Positions 45,032 to 54,500 of a stretch of 64,000 bases of DNA are shown here, piece by piece. The notes below the pieces were generated by a model. The model did no database searches and was not told the DNA's origin. It was given only the letters and a program-made list of their open reading frames with translations. The translations under genes and the position numbers were made by a program. Source of the stretch: Perkinsela sp. pyNocScin1 (Eukaryota > Euglenozoa > Kinetoplastea > Prokinetoplastida > Perkinselidae). Positions within the stretch are counted from its first letter, which is position 1, and the number at the start of each line of letters is the position of its first letter. The stretch spans positions 1,054,001-1,118,000 of the forward strand of contig CAXHTR010000006.1 in assembly GCA_964019655.1 (NCBI GenBank), given 5' to 3'.

Positions 45032-46547
45032 CCAAATCCCCGTCAAAGCCCTGAAACCCTGCGAGCCGGAACGCCGGGTAGAACGGCTTTTTCGCGATCC
45101 AGTTGCACCAGTTCCACGTGCTCGTGAGCCGCCCGTCGATGCAGCTCCCCGCGTCCTCCCATGTGTCGCCGCCGCTGCCGTCGAAGCCGTGCCGCATAAA
45201 GTCCGCGAGGATCGCCTTGATCAGCGCCTCCGCCGAGCCGTACGCGCAGCTGACAAAGAACCGCGTGAACTCGTCGTCCTGGCGCACGCGGTCGAACACG
45301 CGCAGGATCGGACTCAGGATGCGGCTGATGTTCGTGTACTTGTCGAGGAAAAACATGCCGTTCGGCACCTGGGCGTCACCGATGTGAATCTTTTTCGAGC
45401 CGATCCAGCGCCCCGCCTGCCGCGTGCCGTCCGCCCGCGTGTACGTCTCTCCCTCAATCTCGGCAATCGTTTCGCTCAGCACCTCCTGGACAGCTTCGAA
45501 CGTCCGCCTGCAGTTTTTCTGAATGCGCTGGACGCCCTGGCCAGAATTTTCGAGCACATACTCGTTGCTCGGGTCGAGCATCTCGGCCTCTGTGATCGCC
45601 CAGATCGCGTGGAATTTTTCGAGAAGATTCGCCCACAGCGTGAGGGTCTGGACCACAAAGAAGAACTGCTGCTCGTGCGAGTGCGTCAGGCGGCTCTCAG
45701 CGTCGTTGGCGATGATTCCGAGGTCGAGCTCAGGTTTTTCGATCTGCGAAGGCGAAAAGTTCTTTTTTATTAAGGAAATCATCGCCCGCACCGGCTGCGT
45801 GTGCTCAACAGTGAACGTGTGCATGTCAGCGATGGAAAACATCGCGAGCTCGATGTCACTCTCTGATGCGTGGCCGATGTACTTTTGGACGACGGCGCGG
45901 ACCACTGCGTTCTTGTAGCGGAGGGCGCGGTTCAGGGCGTCGCGGTTGGCGATGCGCGGGACGGGCGTGATGCACAGCGGGAGGGCTTCTTCTGTGAGTA
46001 AACCCAGGAGGTTTTTCTTCTCGCAGAAGCCGCGGACTGTCTTGAGGCGGGCGACGAGCTCGAGGTCGCCGAGGCCCTCGCGGACGGCCGGCTGCTGGCT
46101 GTCCTGCAGCAAAAAGACAAATTTGACGTAGTCCGTGCGAAGCTTGTCTGGATTCAAAATTTTGTAGCGCCGGAGGCACTCGACGAGCGCGCGCAGGCGG
46201 CCCTCGTGGCCCTTGAGCTTGGCGGGGTCGTCCTGGAGCGCTGCGTAGGCGTCGGGGTGCTTGGCGACGGTCATGCCCGTGCACAGCTGAAAAATCTTTT
46301 TGATCTGTGTGTGCACCCGGCGCGCGGGGGCAGCGCCCGCGCGGTCGACGGCGTCGGTGTACGAGTGCGAGCGGACGAGCGCGCTGAGGAGGCGCATGGA
46401 CTGGCGCTCGAGCGGGGAGAGGCGGATGGGGATGTCGCCGGCCCAGTCCGCGTCGTGTGGGCACAGGGGGTACTTGACGGGCATCTTGTCGATGGCGCTG
46501 TGCAGGGACACAGTCTCGCGGTGCTGGTAGTGGCCGAAGAAGGGCAT
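45024..46547 (-). CDS. DUF2009 / UPF0652 family protein
   Basis: A protein of 507 residues, the usual length of this eukaryotic family of unknown function (plants, slime moulds, protists). The C-terminal signature is strongly conserved: GFDGSGGDTWEDAGSCIDGR followed by LTSTWNWC, KKPFYPAF and GFQGFDGD. The middle contains HSHEQQFFFVVQTLTLW and ENSGQGVQRIQKNCRRTFEAV, rich in helix. No signal or membrane segment, so probably intracellular. GC-rich housekeeping-type composition. Start is the first ATG. Confidence 0.93.
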   Translation of the reverse strand: MPFFGHYQHRETVSLHSAIDKMPVKYPLCPHDADWAGDIPIRLSPLERQSMRLLSALVRSHSYTDAVDRAGAAPARRVHTQIKKIFQLCTGMTVAKHPDAYAALQDDPAKLKGHEGRLRALVECLRRYKILNPDKLRTDYVKFVFLLQDSQQPAVREGLGDLELVARLKTVRGFCEKKNLLGLLTEEALPLCITPVPRIANRDALNRALRYKNAVVRAVVQKYIGHASESDIELAMFSIADMHTFTVEHTQPVRAMISLIKKNFSPSQIEKPELDLGIIANDAESRLTHSHEQQFFFVVQTLTLWANLLEKFHAIWAITEAEMLDPSNEYVLENSGQGVQRIQKNCRRTFEAVQEVLSETIAEIEGETYTRADGTRQAGRWIGSKKIHIGDAQVPNGMFFLDKYTNISRILSPILRVFDRVRQDDEFTRFFVSCAYGSAEALIKAILADFMRHGFDGSGGDTWEDAGSCIDGRLTSTWNWCNWIAKKPFYPAFRLAGFQGFDGDLDA

Positions 46548-46706
46548 TCGATTGGGTGGAGAGAGATATAAAGGAATGAGATAGTATCTTTACATTGATG
46601 ACAGGTGTCGACGGTCACGAACGATTTGATACTAATAGAAATTTCAGAAATTTAAATTGGATGCTGGGAGAAGACAAGCAGAGTCGACAGTCCTATTCTA
46701 GCCCCA

Positions 46707-48053
46707 TCATCGCACTATCCATACGTGCTCCATCTTTGGATCACCGATGTAATCAAGCTTGTTTTTTGATAGATCGATGGTGATTTTTTTCCTCCTCAAT
46801 AGGCCGCGATGGGCTGCACTTAGGTCGCACTCCCCAGAAAATTCATTGGAGCTCGCGTCGAGAAAGTTCATGACCCTGGGTAAATTGTACAAGTTCACGC
46901 TGCCGTGAAATTTGTTGCCCTTGATATCGAGCAAAACGAGTGACCTTGGCAGGAACGAGAAGTCGAATGTCCCTGTGAAAACATTGCTCGATATTCGAAG
47001 CTTTGTCAGCCCACGAGGGAGGTCCTGTGCTTCGACTGTCCCGCAGAATTCGTTGTCTTCAATCGACACTTTTCGCATGTCATGCGGTAGTGCGCTAAAA
47101 TCAAATGTACCTGCAAAGGCGCACATCCCCATGAAGAGTGACTGCATCGTGCGCGGTAGAATGGAGACGTCGACACTTCCACCAAAGTGTGTCTGCTTGA
47201 TGCTGAGCACGTTCGTGACTCCTGGCAGCGCTTCAAAGGGGAAAGTCCCAGCAAGGTTATTCCCATCGAGGTAGAGACACTCAAAATTCTCGGGTAACGC
47301 AGCAGCATCGAAGCTGCCGGAAAGCTTATTGCGCGCAATGTCCAATAGCGCGAACGTTTTCGGTACATTTGCGATGCTGAATTCTCCTGCAAACGCATTG
47401 TCACTGCAAACCAGCACCTCGAACTCCTTGTTGAGGCGTGAGAGGTCGAGATTTCCGCTAAATTGGTTATTGTTCATGTAAATCATGTGTAAACCTTCTG
47501 GCAAAGATCTCAAATCCACACTGCCCGTAAAAAAGTTGTACGCTATGTTCAAGAACTCCAGACTTGCGGGTAGAGTCAAAAAATTCAATGTGCCGCTCAG
47601 ATGGTTTTTTATAAGTACTAGCGTTTTTATATTCTTTGAGAACCTGGATGTATCAATTGACCCGTGGAATAAGTTTATCTCTAGTGTGATAGCGTCAATG
47701 CTCCTCGGGAAATCGGCGCCGTCAATTGTGCCAGTGAGGCCATGGCCGCTTATAAACAGCTTTTGGATGCTGTCTGGGAGGTAGGCAAACCGAATTGATC
47801 CGCCGAGCTGTAAATCCGCTTCATCATCATCATGCATAAGATCGATAACGATGAGCTCTTCGCCATCAAGGACGAAGCCCTCGCCCCAACCAGTGATGCT
47901 CAGATAATTTCCATTCTCGTCTGTGATGTCGTCTTTGCGCTTGAAACCGTCGAACGCGATCTCCATTTTCGCTTGATCAGACATCATCGATGGGTCTAGT
48001 CGCCCAAGCTGTGGGTCAATGGTGAGCAGAGAAAGAATTAGCAACGAAGTCAT
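46707..48053 (-). CDS. isolated long LRR protein of subfamily A (A22)
   Basis: A protein of 448 residues between the DUF2009 and cysteine desulfurase genes, separated from the main A array by about 15 kb. Leader MTSLLILSLLTI, DPQLGRLDPSMMSDQAKMEIAFDGF. The cap position reads ITGWGEGFVLDG with no Cys. About 14 repeats, e.g. LSGSFDAAALPENFECLYLDG. It ends MEHVWIVR. By leader block and repeat style it belongs to subfamily A, which shows that the family has also spread outside the tandem arrays. Confidence 0.9.
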   Translation of the reverse strand: MTSLLILSLLTIDPQLGRLDPSMMSDQAKMEIAFDGFKRKDDITDENGNYLSITGWGEGFVLDGEELIVIDLMHDDDEADLQLGGSIRFAYLPDSIQKLFISGHGLTGTIDGADFPRSIDAITLEINLFHGSIDTSRFSKNIKTLVLIKNHLSGTLNFLTLPASLEFLNIAYNFFTGSVDLRSLPEGLHMIYMNNNQFSGNLDLSRLNKEFEVLVCSDNAFAGEFSIANVPKTFALLDIARNKLSGSFDAAALPENFECLYLDGNNLAGTFPFEALPGVTNVLSIKQTHFGGSVDVSILPRTMQSLFMGMCAFAGTFDFSALPHDMRKVSIEDNEFCGTVEAQDLPRGLTKLRISSNVFTGTFDFSFLPRSLVLLDIKGNKFHGSVNLYNLPRVMNFLDASSNEFSGECDLSAAHRGLLRRKKITIDLSKNKLDYIGDPKMEHVWIVR

Positions 48054-48517
48054 TTCGATATAAAAACACTATTAGAGCACAAATAGTCGTGTCCGCATGA
48101 CCAAATGTCTGCAAAAGCTCCTGGAACTTGGCCTTTATTAGTAGTGCTTGAGTCAATCTACTTGGCTTTAACTGTCATACTGAAATTTGAAGACACCCCA
48201 GCTTTCAATGTTACGAAGCATCTGTTCCCATTTTTCATATTCTCATCTTGCACAACGACAGACATGCACGTCTTGTGTGAGATCTCGACAGCTAAGCTTC
48301 TCTCACTTATTCCTGATGTGCTTTTGAGCTTGAAGTGTCGCCTGAACTACTATAGCCGACTGCCAATGTGCACTGTTTCTACGCACTTCTTCATTTACTC
48401 TCTAAAAGCAAAGAAACCAAATTCAATTTTAACAATCCCATCCCATCTCCTTTACCCCTCCTTCTCTCTCAATACACTGTGGATGCAATTATCTTTCCAA
48501 ACACACAGATTTTCAGC
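48054..48517. other. intergenic, about 460 bp
   Basis: Spacer after the cysteine desulfurase gene. No relic or RNA gene found; a long plus-strand frame that starts here is the antisense of the desulfurase gene. Confidence 0.4.
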
Positions 48518-49825
48518 CTATCGCCGCCACTGGATCGTCGACAGATCGACACCGGACTCAATGAGGTCCCACAGCGGCGACATCTCGCGCAGCCGCTTGA
48601 CCTCCGTCGCGCACTTCTCGACGACGAAGTCGATCTCCTCCTTCGTCGTGAAGCGCCCGATGCCGAAGCGCAGCGACGTGTGCGCGTTCTCCGAGCTGAT
48701 GCCGAGCGCGCGGAGCACGTACGACGGCTCCAGGCTCGCGCTCGTGCACGCGCTGCCGCTCGATATCGCCACCTCCTTCAGGCCCATCAGCAGGCTCTCG
48801 CCCTCGACGCCCGCGAAGCTCACGTTGACGTTCCCCCAGTACCGCTGCGTCTCGTCGCCGTTGAGCTCAATCTTCGGGATCTTGGCGCGCAGCGAGTCCC
48901 ACAGGTGGCGGCTGAGCTGCCCGATGTACTGCTCGTCTCTCGCGAACTCCGCCTTGGCGACGGCGCAGGCAGCCCCGAGGCCGACGATGAGCGGCGTCGC
49001 GAGCGTCCCTGAGCGGATGCCGCGCTCCTGGCCGCCGCCAGATATCGGCGACTTCACGCGGACGCGGGGGCGGCGCCGCACGAAGAGCGCACCGACGCCC
49101 TTGGGCCCATAAAACTTGTGCCCGGAGATGGACATGAGGTCGCAGTTTATCGTATTCACGTCGACGGGGATCTTGGCGACAGCCTGCGCGGCGTCGGTGT
49201 GGAAGAAGACGCCTTTGGAGCGGCACAGCTTGCCGATGGCCTCGACGGGCTGGACGACGCCGATTTCGTTGTTGACTGTCATGATGGACACGAGCGCTGT
49301 CTCGGGCGTGATGGCGGCCTCGAGGGCGGCCATGTCGACGATGCCGTTCTTTTGGACGGGCAGGTAGGTCACGCGGAAGCCGCCCTCGAGCTCGAGGGAG
49401 CGGCAGCTGTCGAGGACGCACTTGTGCTCTGTCTGGAGCGTGATGACGTGGTTCTTGCCGCTGGCTTTGTAAAAGTGCGCGACGCCCTTGATGGCGATGT
49501 TGTTCGACTCTGTGGCGCCCGACGTGAAGAAGATCTCTTTGGGCGAGGCGCCGATGAGCGCGGCGACGTGCTTGCGCGCGGTCTCGACGGCCTCCTCGGC
49601 CTCCCAGCCGTAGCTGTGCGTGCGGCTGTGGGCGTTGCCGTAGATCTCGGTCATGTAGGGCAGCATCGCGTCGAGCACGCGCGGGTCCATCGGGCTCGTG
49701 GCCTGCATGTCGAAGTAGACGTTGCGGCCCGCAGAGACTTTCGGGGACTTGGCGCATGTCATGGCGAGGTCGCCGCGGCCGGCCGTGCCGATGAGCATGG
49801 AGAGGGACGTGCGGGTGCGTCGCAT
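48518..49825 (-). CDS. NFS1: cysteine desulfurase, mitochondrial type
   Basis: A protein of 435 residues that takes sulfur from cysteine for iron-sulfur cluster assembly and tRNA thiolation. PLP-binding Lys237 sits in SGHKFYG; HTDAAQA holds the Asp211 that contacts PLP. His133 is in TEHKCVLDS, and the catalytic loop cysteine Cys360 in [14 protein letters not shown], the group I (IscS/NFS1) form. The N-terminus [19 protein letters not shown] is Arg/Ser/Thr-rich without acids, a good mitochondrial presequence. Start chosen at this Met because upstream frame is not conserved in the family. GC-rich. Confidence 0.97.
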   Translation of the reverse strand: MRRTRTSLSMLIGTAGRGDLAMTCAKSPKVSAGRNVYFDMQATSPMDPRVLDAMLPYMTEIYGNAHSRTHSYGWEAEEAVETARKHVAALIGASPKEIFFTSGATESNNIAIKGVAHFYKASGKNHVITLQTEHKCVLDSCRSLELEGGFRVTYLPVQKNGIVDMAALEAAITPETALVSIMTVNNEIGVVQPVEAIGKLCRSKGVFFHTDAAQAVAKIPVDVNTINCDLMSISGHKFYGPKGVGALFVRRRPRVRVKSPISGGGQERGIRSGTLATPLIVGLGAACAVAKAEFARDEQYIGQLSRHLWDSLRAKIPKIELNGDETQRYWGNVNVSFAGVEGESLLMGLKEVAISSGSACTSASLEPSYVLRALGISSENAHTSLRFGIGRFTTKEEIDFVVEKCATEVKRLREMSPLWDLIESGVDLSTIQWRR

Positions 49826-50485
49826 TGTAGCTAAAAGTAGATATTCGGAGGGAAAGGGAAGATAAGCGAGCGCTGGGTGTGGGTATACTGAAATTGAATG
49901 TGCGTGAAGGCAAAACGTTACGAACATGAAGAAAAGAATCAAAAATGTAAGAATTTAGAGGCTTGGATCACTGCTGGTCTGTTGTTGAGGAATATCTAGC
50001 TTTGAAGTTTCAAAATGGCTGCCTGGGAGAAACCGGAACTTTATATCGCTCGTTGGGACATCGTTCGTCATTTTTTAAATCAAGATAGAAGAGTGATTCT
50101 CTCGTTCAGCTCGGCCAGCTCCTCGGATACCCATTTCCTTGAACCGAAACATACGGAATGTCTAGTTTCGTACCATCAGTAGACCAGTCGTCGCTTCCAT
50201 AAGTGGAAAAGGGCAGCTTCCTATACTAACCGAGGCTTCCTTATCTTAATTGATCATATGAGCGGAGATATTTCCATTTTTGGACAACTCTGGCTCTGTT
50301 CATTTCCTTAGCCTTTTTCCCTCGCTCATACTTGGAAGCTTCTCCCGCTGGTTAGACTTTGCTACCTTCTTCTTCCATGCCTCAAATCTTCATCACTTTC
50401 ATTTCAACGCTTAAGAAAAAAACGTATATTGTACTGTATTCTCTTGCGAGCATGCCCCTCCTTCAAGTAAACTACATTCAAAACG
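49826..50485. other. intergenic, about 660 bp
   Basis: The longest gene-free stretch in the right half, AT-rich. I looked for tRNA boxes, relics and repeats and saw none convincing. Confidence 0.4.
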
Positions 50486-51433
50486 CTAGTTATTGCCCCT
50501 GAGCCGCGAGTTGATCTGGGCCGCGTAGTTCCGCACAGACTTGACACCCTGAGCGTTCTCGTCGTCGCTCTCTGCCTTTTGCTTCTGCCTGATCTTCTCG
50601 AGCGCTGGGTCAACGAAGCCCTGCCTGCCCGCGCCCCCATCATACTCCTTGGGCAGCGCCGCCGCCGAGTGCTCACGCGGCTTCCGCGGCTTGTGGTACG
50701 GCGAGAAGTCGAGCCGGCGCGGGATAGCGCCCGTGGACTTCTGGAGCCCCCGCGAGCGCTGGCGCTTCAGCCGGTCGCGTCGCCTGCCCCGCAGCGTCTT
50801 GCCGGAGCCTTTTTCGATAATCTCTTCGACCTTTGACGGTGTTTTACTTTTATTTCGCTGCAGCTCCTGCAGTGCGCGCTGGCGCGGGGTCATGTAGGCC
50901 GCCCGCGGGCTCTCCGCCTCATCAAAGCCAAGGATCGGGTACTGCGAGTAGTCGCCCTCCTCCTCGGAGAGAAACGGCGCGCCGTCGACGTCGTCGAACG
51001 TCTCGTCGGGGTCGAACACTTCGGATATATCAGAATAGTACCCGGACATGTCCGGATCGTAAAATTTGCGTGTGCTCGCCACAAAGGAGTCGTCAGCGGC
51101 AATCTGGGCGCTCTCGCGGCGGCTCATGCGCCGCTGGTGGCGCATGTCCATCTGGTGGACGCCGGCGTTGATAATATTGCGAAGGACGCGGTTCTCGCGG
51201 CGGGTGGCGCGGTATGGCGTGCCGGGCGTATCGAGAAGATTCCGGTGCGGCGAGATGGGGTACTCCTTCTGCCACACGTCGGACTTCTCGCGCGGGCGGC
51301 GGGGCGGGGTCTGCGGGCTCTGGTGCATCGATGGGGCTAAGGGTGGGCTGCTCGGGGCGCCCGGGCCTGGCTGCGACAAGAAGAGGCACAGCGCGGTGAT
51401 GAGAATGAAAATTACAAAATAGATGCTTCCCAT
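50486..51433 (-). CDS. membrane-anchored basic protein, unknown
   Basis: A protein of 315 residues. Residues 4-20 (IYFVIFILITALCLFLS) form a signal anchor or uncleaved signal. The rest is hydrophilic and likely disordered: Pro-rich (SSPPLAPSMHQSPQTPPRRP), then an Arg/Met region (HQMDMRHQRRMSRRE), an acidic stretch (YSDISEVFDPDETFDDVDGA) and a highly basic one (LRGRRRDRLKRQRSRG). SP/TP sites are frequent (SPH, TPG, SPR, TPR, TPS). Ends NSRLRGNN. Family not recognised. Confidence 0.75.
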   Translation of the reverse strand: MGSIYFVIFILITALCLFLSQPGPGAPSSPPLAPSMHQSPQTPPRRPREKSDVWQKEYPISPHRNLLDTPGTPYRATRRENRVLRNIINAGVHQMDMRHQRRMSRRESAQIAADDSFVASTRKFYDPDMSGYYSDISEVFDPDETFDDVDGAPFLSEEEGDYSQYPILGFDEAESPRAAYMTPRQRALQELQRNKSKTPSKVEEIIEKGSGKTLRGRRRDRLKRQRSRGLQKSTGAIPRRLDFSPYHKPRKPREHSAAALPKEYDGGAGRQGFVDPALEKIRQKQKAESDDENAQGVKSVRNYAAQINSRLRGNN

Positions 51434-51529
51434 CGGGGCTGTGATGGCATTATCAATAGAGAATGATTCGAAAAATATTCAAAGTTGAAAATTTCAAAAA
51501 AAAAAAGAAAGGAATTGACATGTGTGTGT

Positions 51530-54500
51530 TCAACTTCGACGATTTCTTGGCGTTAGATCTATGCAAAGAAGCCGAGCAGCGCTGAGGGCTTTCTTCCACT
51601 CGGCTGTGTCACTGTGAAAAATATCGTGGTGCAGTGTCTGCCAGTGGAGCTGGCCGTGGAGCGAGGCGTATGCGAGCGCGACAGCTGGTGACAAAGAGAG
51701 GCGGTCGGAGCTGGCTGCTGGCGATGTGCTCTGCTGGGCCCCACCGGACGCCACAAATGTGCACAAGCGGTAAAAAATTTGGTCATTGGGAGTGAATTGT
51801 GCGGATTCTTTGCGATTTGGGCTCAGATCACTGCTCGCAAGGGAGCATTCTTTTTGATGAGGGCTGAATTGTGACTGCGAATGACTTGACAGCCACAACG
51901 TGGGACGAAGTGCCCTTTCCTGTGCTGAAACTGTTAGAAACTGTCGAAGGCCAATCGCTCCCCTTCTTGTACACTTTTGGCTTTCCCTTTCTTCACACCA
52001 CGCATAGTGTCGACTGAACGCTTCGATTCCCATCACCAGCCTACCATTTCCATGTCTGACTTCCTTTTCAGCTTTCCCACCGCTTATCCCCTGCAAGCAC
52101 GCCTGCGGGTTCAGCCCGACGAGCGCGTCGACGTCAATGCGCTTGCGCTTCAACGAGTAGACAACTGCCTTCACGTGGTAGGCGGTCTTCACGTCGATCT
52201 GTAAGCGGCAGAGCGCATTGACTGTCGCGAGCGAGGCCTCTTTGGATTTTTGTTGCCTCTGGAGAGATTCTCTACTTAAAGCACTTTGACTCGCAGACAA
52301 AAGAACACAAAGCTTACTCAAGGCATGTGCTGGGATGGCGTGACAACTCAGAAAGTGGACGTACATGACTTTGAGGATAATTTCTGCTGGGACTGCCAGG
52401 TCAGCGTTCAGCGAGGGCCGCAGCGCGGCAACGAGCTGGCTGAGCACGGCGCCGGCCCGCCGCTGGCGGGCGTCGATATCAGCGAAATCGCTGCAGCTGT
52501 GCATGCTGCGCTGGTAGTGCGCGATGGCGGTGCTCCACTGGTAGGCGAGCGCGTCGAGCTGCGTGACGTCTGCGCCCCAGTGGGTGGCCTCGAAGAAGAA
52601 TCGGAAGCGCTGTGTCGGCGCAGTCGGTGCGTTCCAGAGTGAAATGCTCTTCCCAATGGCTGCGGCTGCGTGCTTACGCAGAATGTAGCCAAAATTAATC
52701 GGAAGGTCACGCTGAACGAGCGCCTCGATGCGCCGGAGCATCTGCACGCCCTTTTGCGTCCGCTGGTGCAGTGTGACAGTCTTTGCGATTGTTTCCAGGA
52801 GACTATCAAAGAATACTTCTGGGGGTGCATAGGGCTGCAGGAGCGGTAGGAGGACTGGCAGCACCGATGTGCAGGTCATATCAACAGAATGAACCCTGCA
52901 GAGGTGCAGCAGTGTCGTACAGAACGGCGAAAGCGGCGCCACAGCGCTATGCGCGGCACAAGACTCGCTTTCAGCTATGCATTTTGTCATGCTCGGTCCA
53001 TGCATGCCGAAGGCAGCGCCGAGAAGGTCGCCATAGGCCATGCGGTCTTCAAACTTTGCTGCGTGGTCCTTTTTTTCCGACAATGCTATTTTTTCGAGTT
53101 TGACTGCCGCCAGCAGCGCCCCGAACGCGCGCTGCCAGAGCCTCCCATGCGTCACACACCACTGCAGAAATGTGAAAAAGTGCACTGAGGCAGCGTCGCG
53201 CCGTACTTCACAGTTTGTCTCTCGGTCATCCGGCTGGACAGTGCACAGAATCTTCCAGGGCGCGTCTCTCGTCGGGAATAGCGGGAAGGACCCGTAGGGC
53301 CGAATAACGTCGGCGCGGAGTGGCGAAATGGCTGCGAGGAGCTGGAAGAAGGCCCGGTGATTGGGCACGTGGGCGAGGGCCCAGTGGCGGAGGCAGCACG
53401 TCGCAAAGGAGAAGTACTCGACCGGTACGCGCTGAGCAGTGCCGCCGGTGGCCATGATCTGTGCGCGCTTCTGCAGCGGCTGAATGGTGCGGTGTACGAG
53501 GCGGAGTGTCGTCTGCCAGTCTGTTGTGCTGTCAGCTGCTGTGGATTTTTCGAATAGTTCCCGAAGCTTTCGCTCGACACTCTGTTTGACTATGCTGTGG
53601 TCGCTGATGCTGAGTGGGAAGATAAAAACAGTTTTGAGCCGCCCGTTCGCGCGTGTGAGAGACCGCCGGGGCCGCTGGAAGAAGAGTGTGAGGGAGATGG
53701 CCGTCTGCCAGAGGCCTTGGGCGAGCGCGAGCTCCGCTACTCGCTGGGCGGCATTCTTCGTCGCGATGTGCTGCTGGAGGCTGTTGGACTTTTTGCATAA
53801 TGGTAGTCTTTGTATTGCGTTCAGAAGATGAAGGTCAAAGGACCAGCTCGAGGTGAGTGCTTCTGGGCTGGAGCTGAGCATGTTGAGCACCACTGGGAGG
53901 GCGATTTCGAGGTGCCTAGAAGCTGTTGGCTTGTCGTCAGGCGCCAGCGCAAGTCGAACAGCAGCCAAGGAGAGCTTTCGATATAAAGTCGCAATTGAGG
54001 TGTGTGCACTACTGATAAAGCGCTGTGATAGGCAAAGAAGACTGTGCAGTGCGCTTTTACTCTGCACGGGTATATGTCCTGCGCGTGGGTCTCCAAAGTT
54101 TTGAATGTTATGTGCTGGCCAGCTGACCCTCGTCCACGGGTGCTCACTGCTATTCACATGGTGGAAAAATGTGTCTATCTGCTTTCCTGGAGGTTGCTGA
54201 GAAGCTGCGCAAAGCGATGCTTGAGTCTCACTGGGCTTGGGAACAAGCTTTCCATCGCCGTTTTCATTAGCAAGATTCGCTATGATTGGTACAAAGCCAT
54301 CGTGATACTTTCCAAACTTCTCAGTGTACTGTGTGAACACTTCTAAGAACTCAGCCCAGTTCGATGTTCCACTGCTCGACATCGTCAGCAGTGCCAGCGC
54401 ACTAACCCACTGCCTTTTCGTCTCTGGAATATCTTCCAAGTTTTTTAGTGCGCTCTGCGCAAGAATTGTGTGCTCTTGAAAAAGCTTTGCCAGCGTTCGT

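Noticed and set aside
45856-46464. Arg/Pro/His-rich minus-strand frame overlapping DUF2009
   Set aside because: A frame-shifted reading of the DUF2009 gene; low complexity, no family.
49118-49834. Plus-strand frame opposite NFS1
   Set aside because: Antisense to a firmly identified gene; Val/Gly/Asp-biased shadow.
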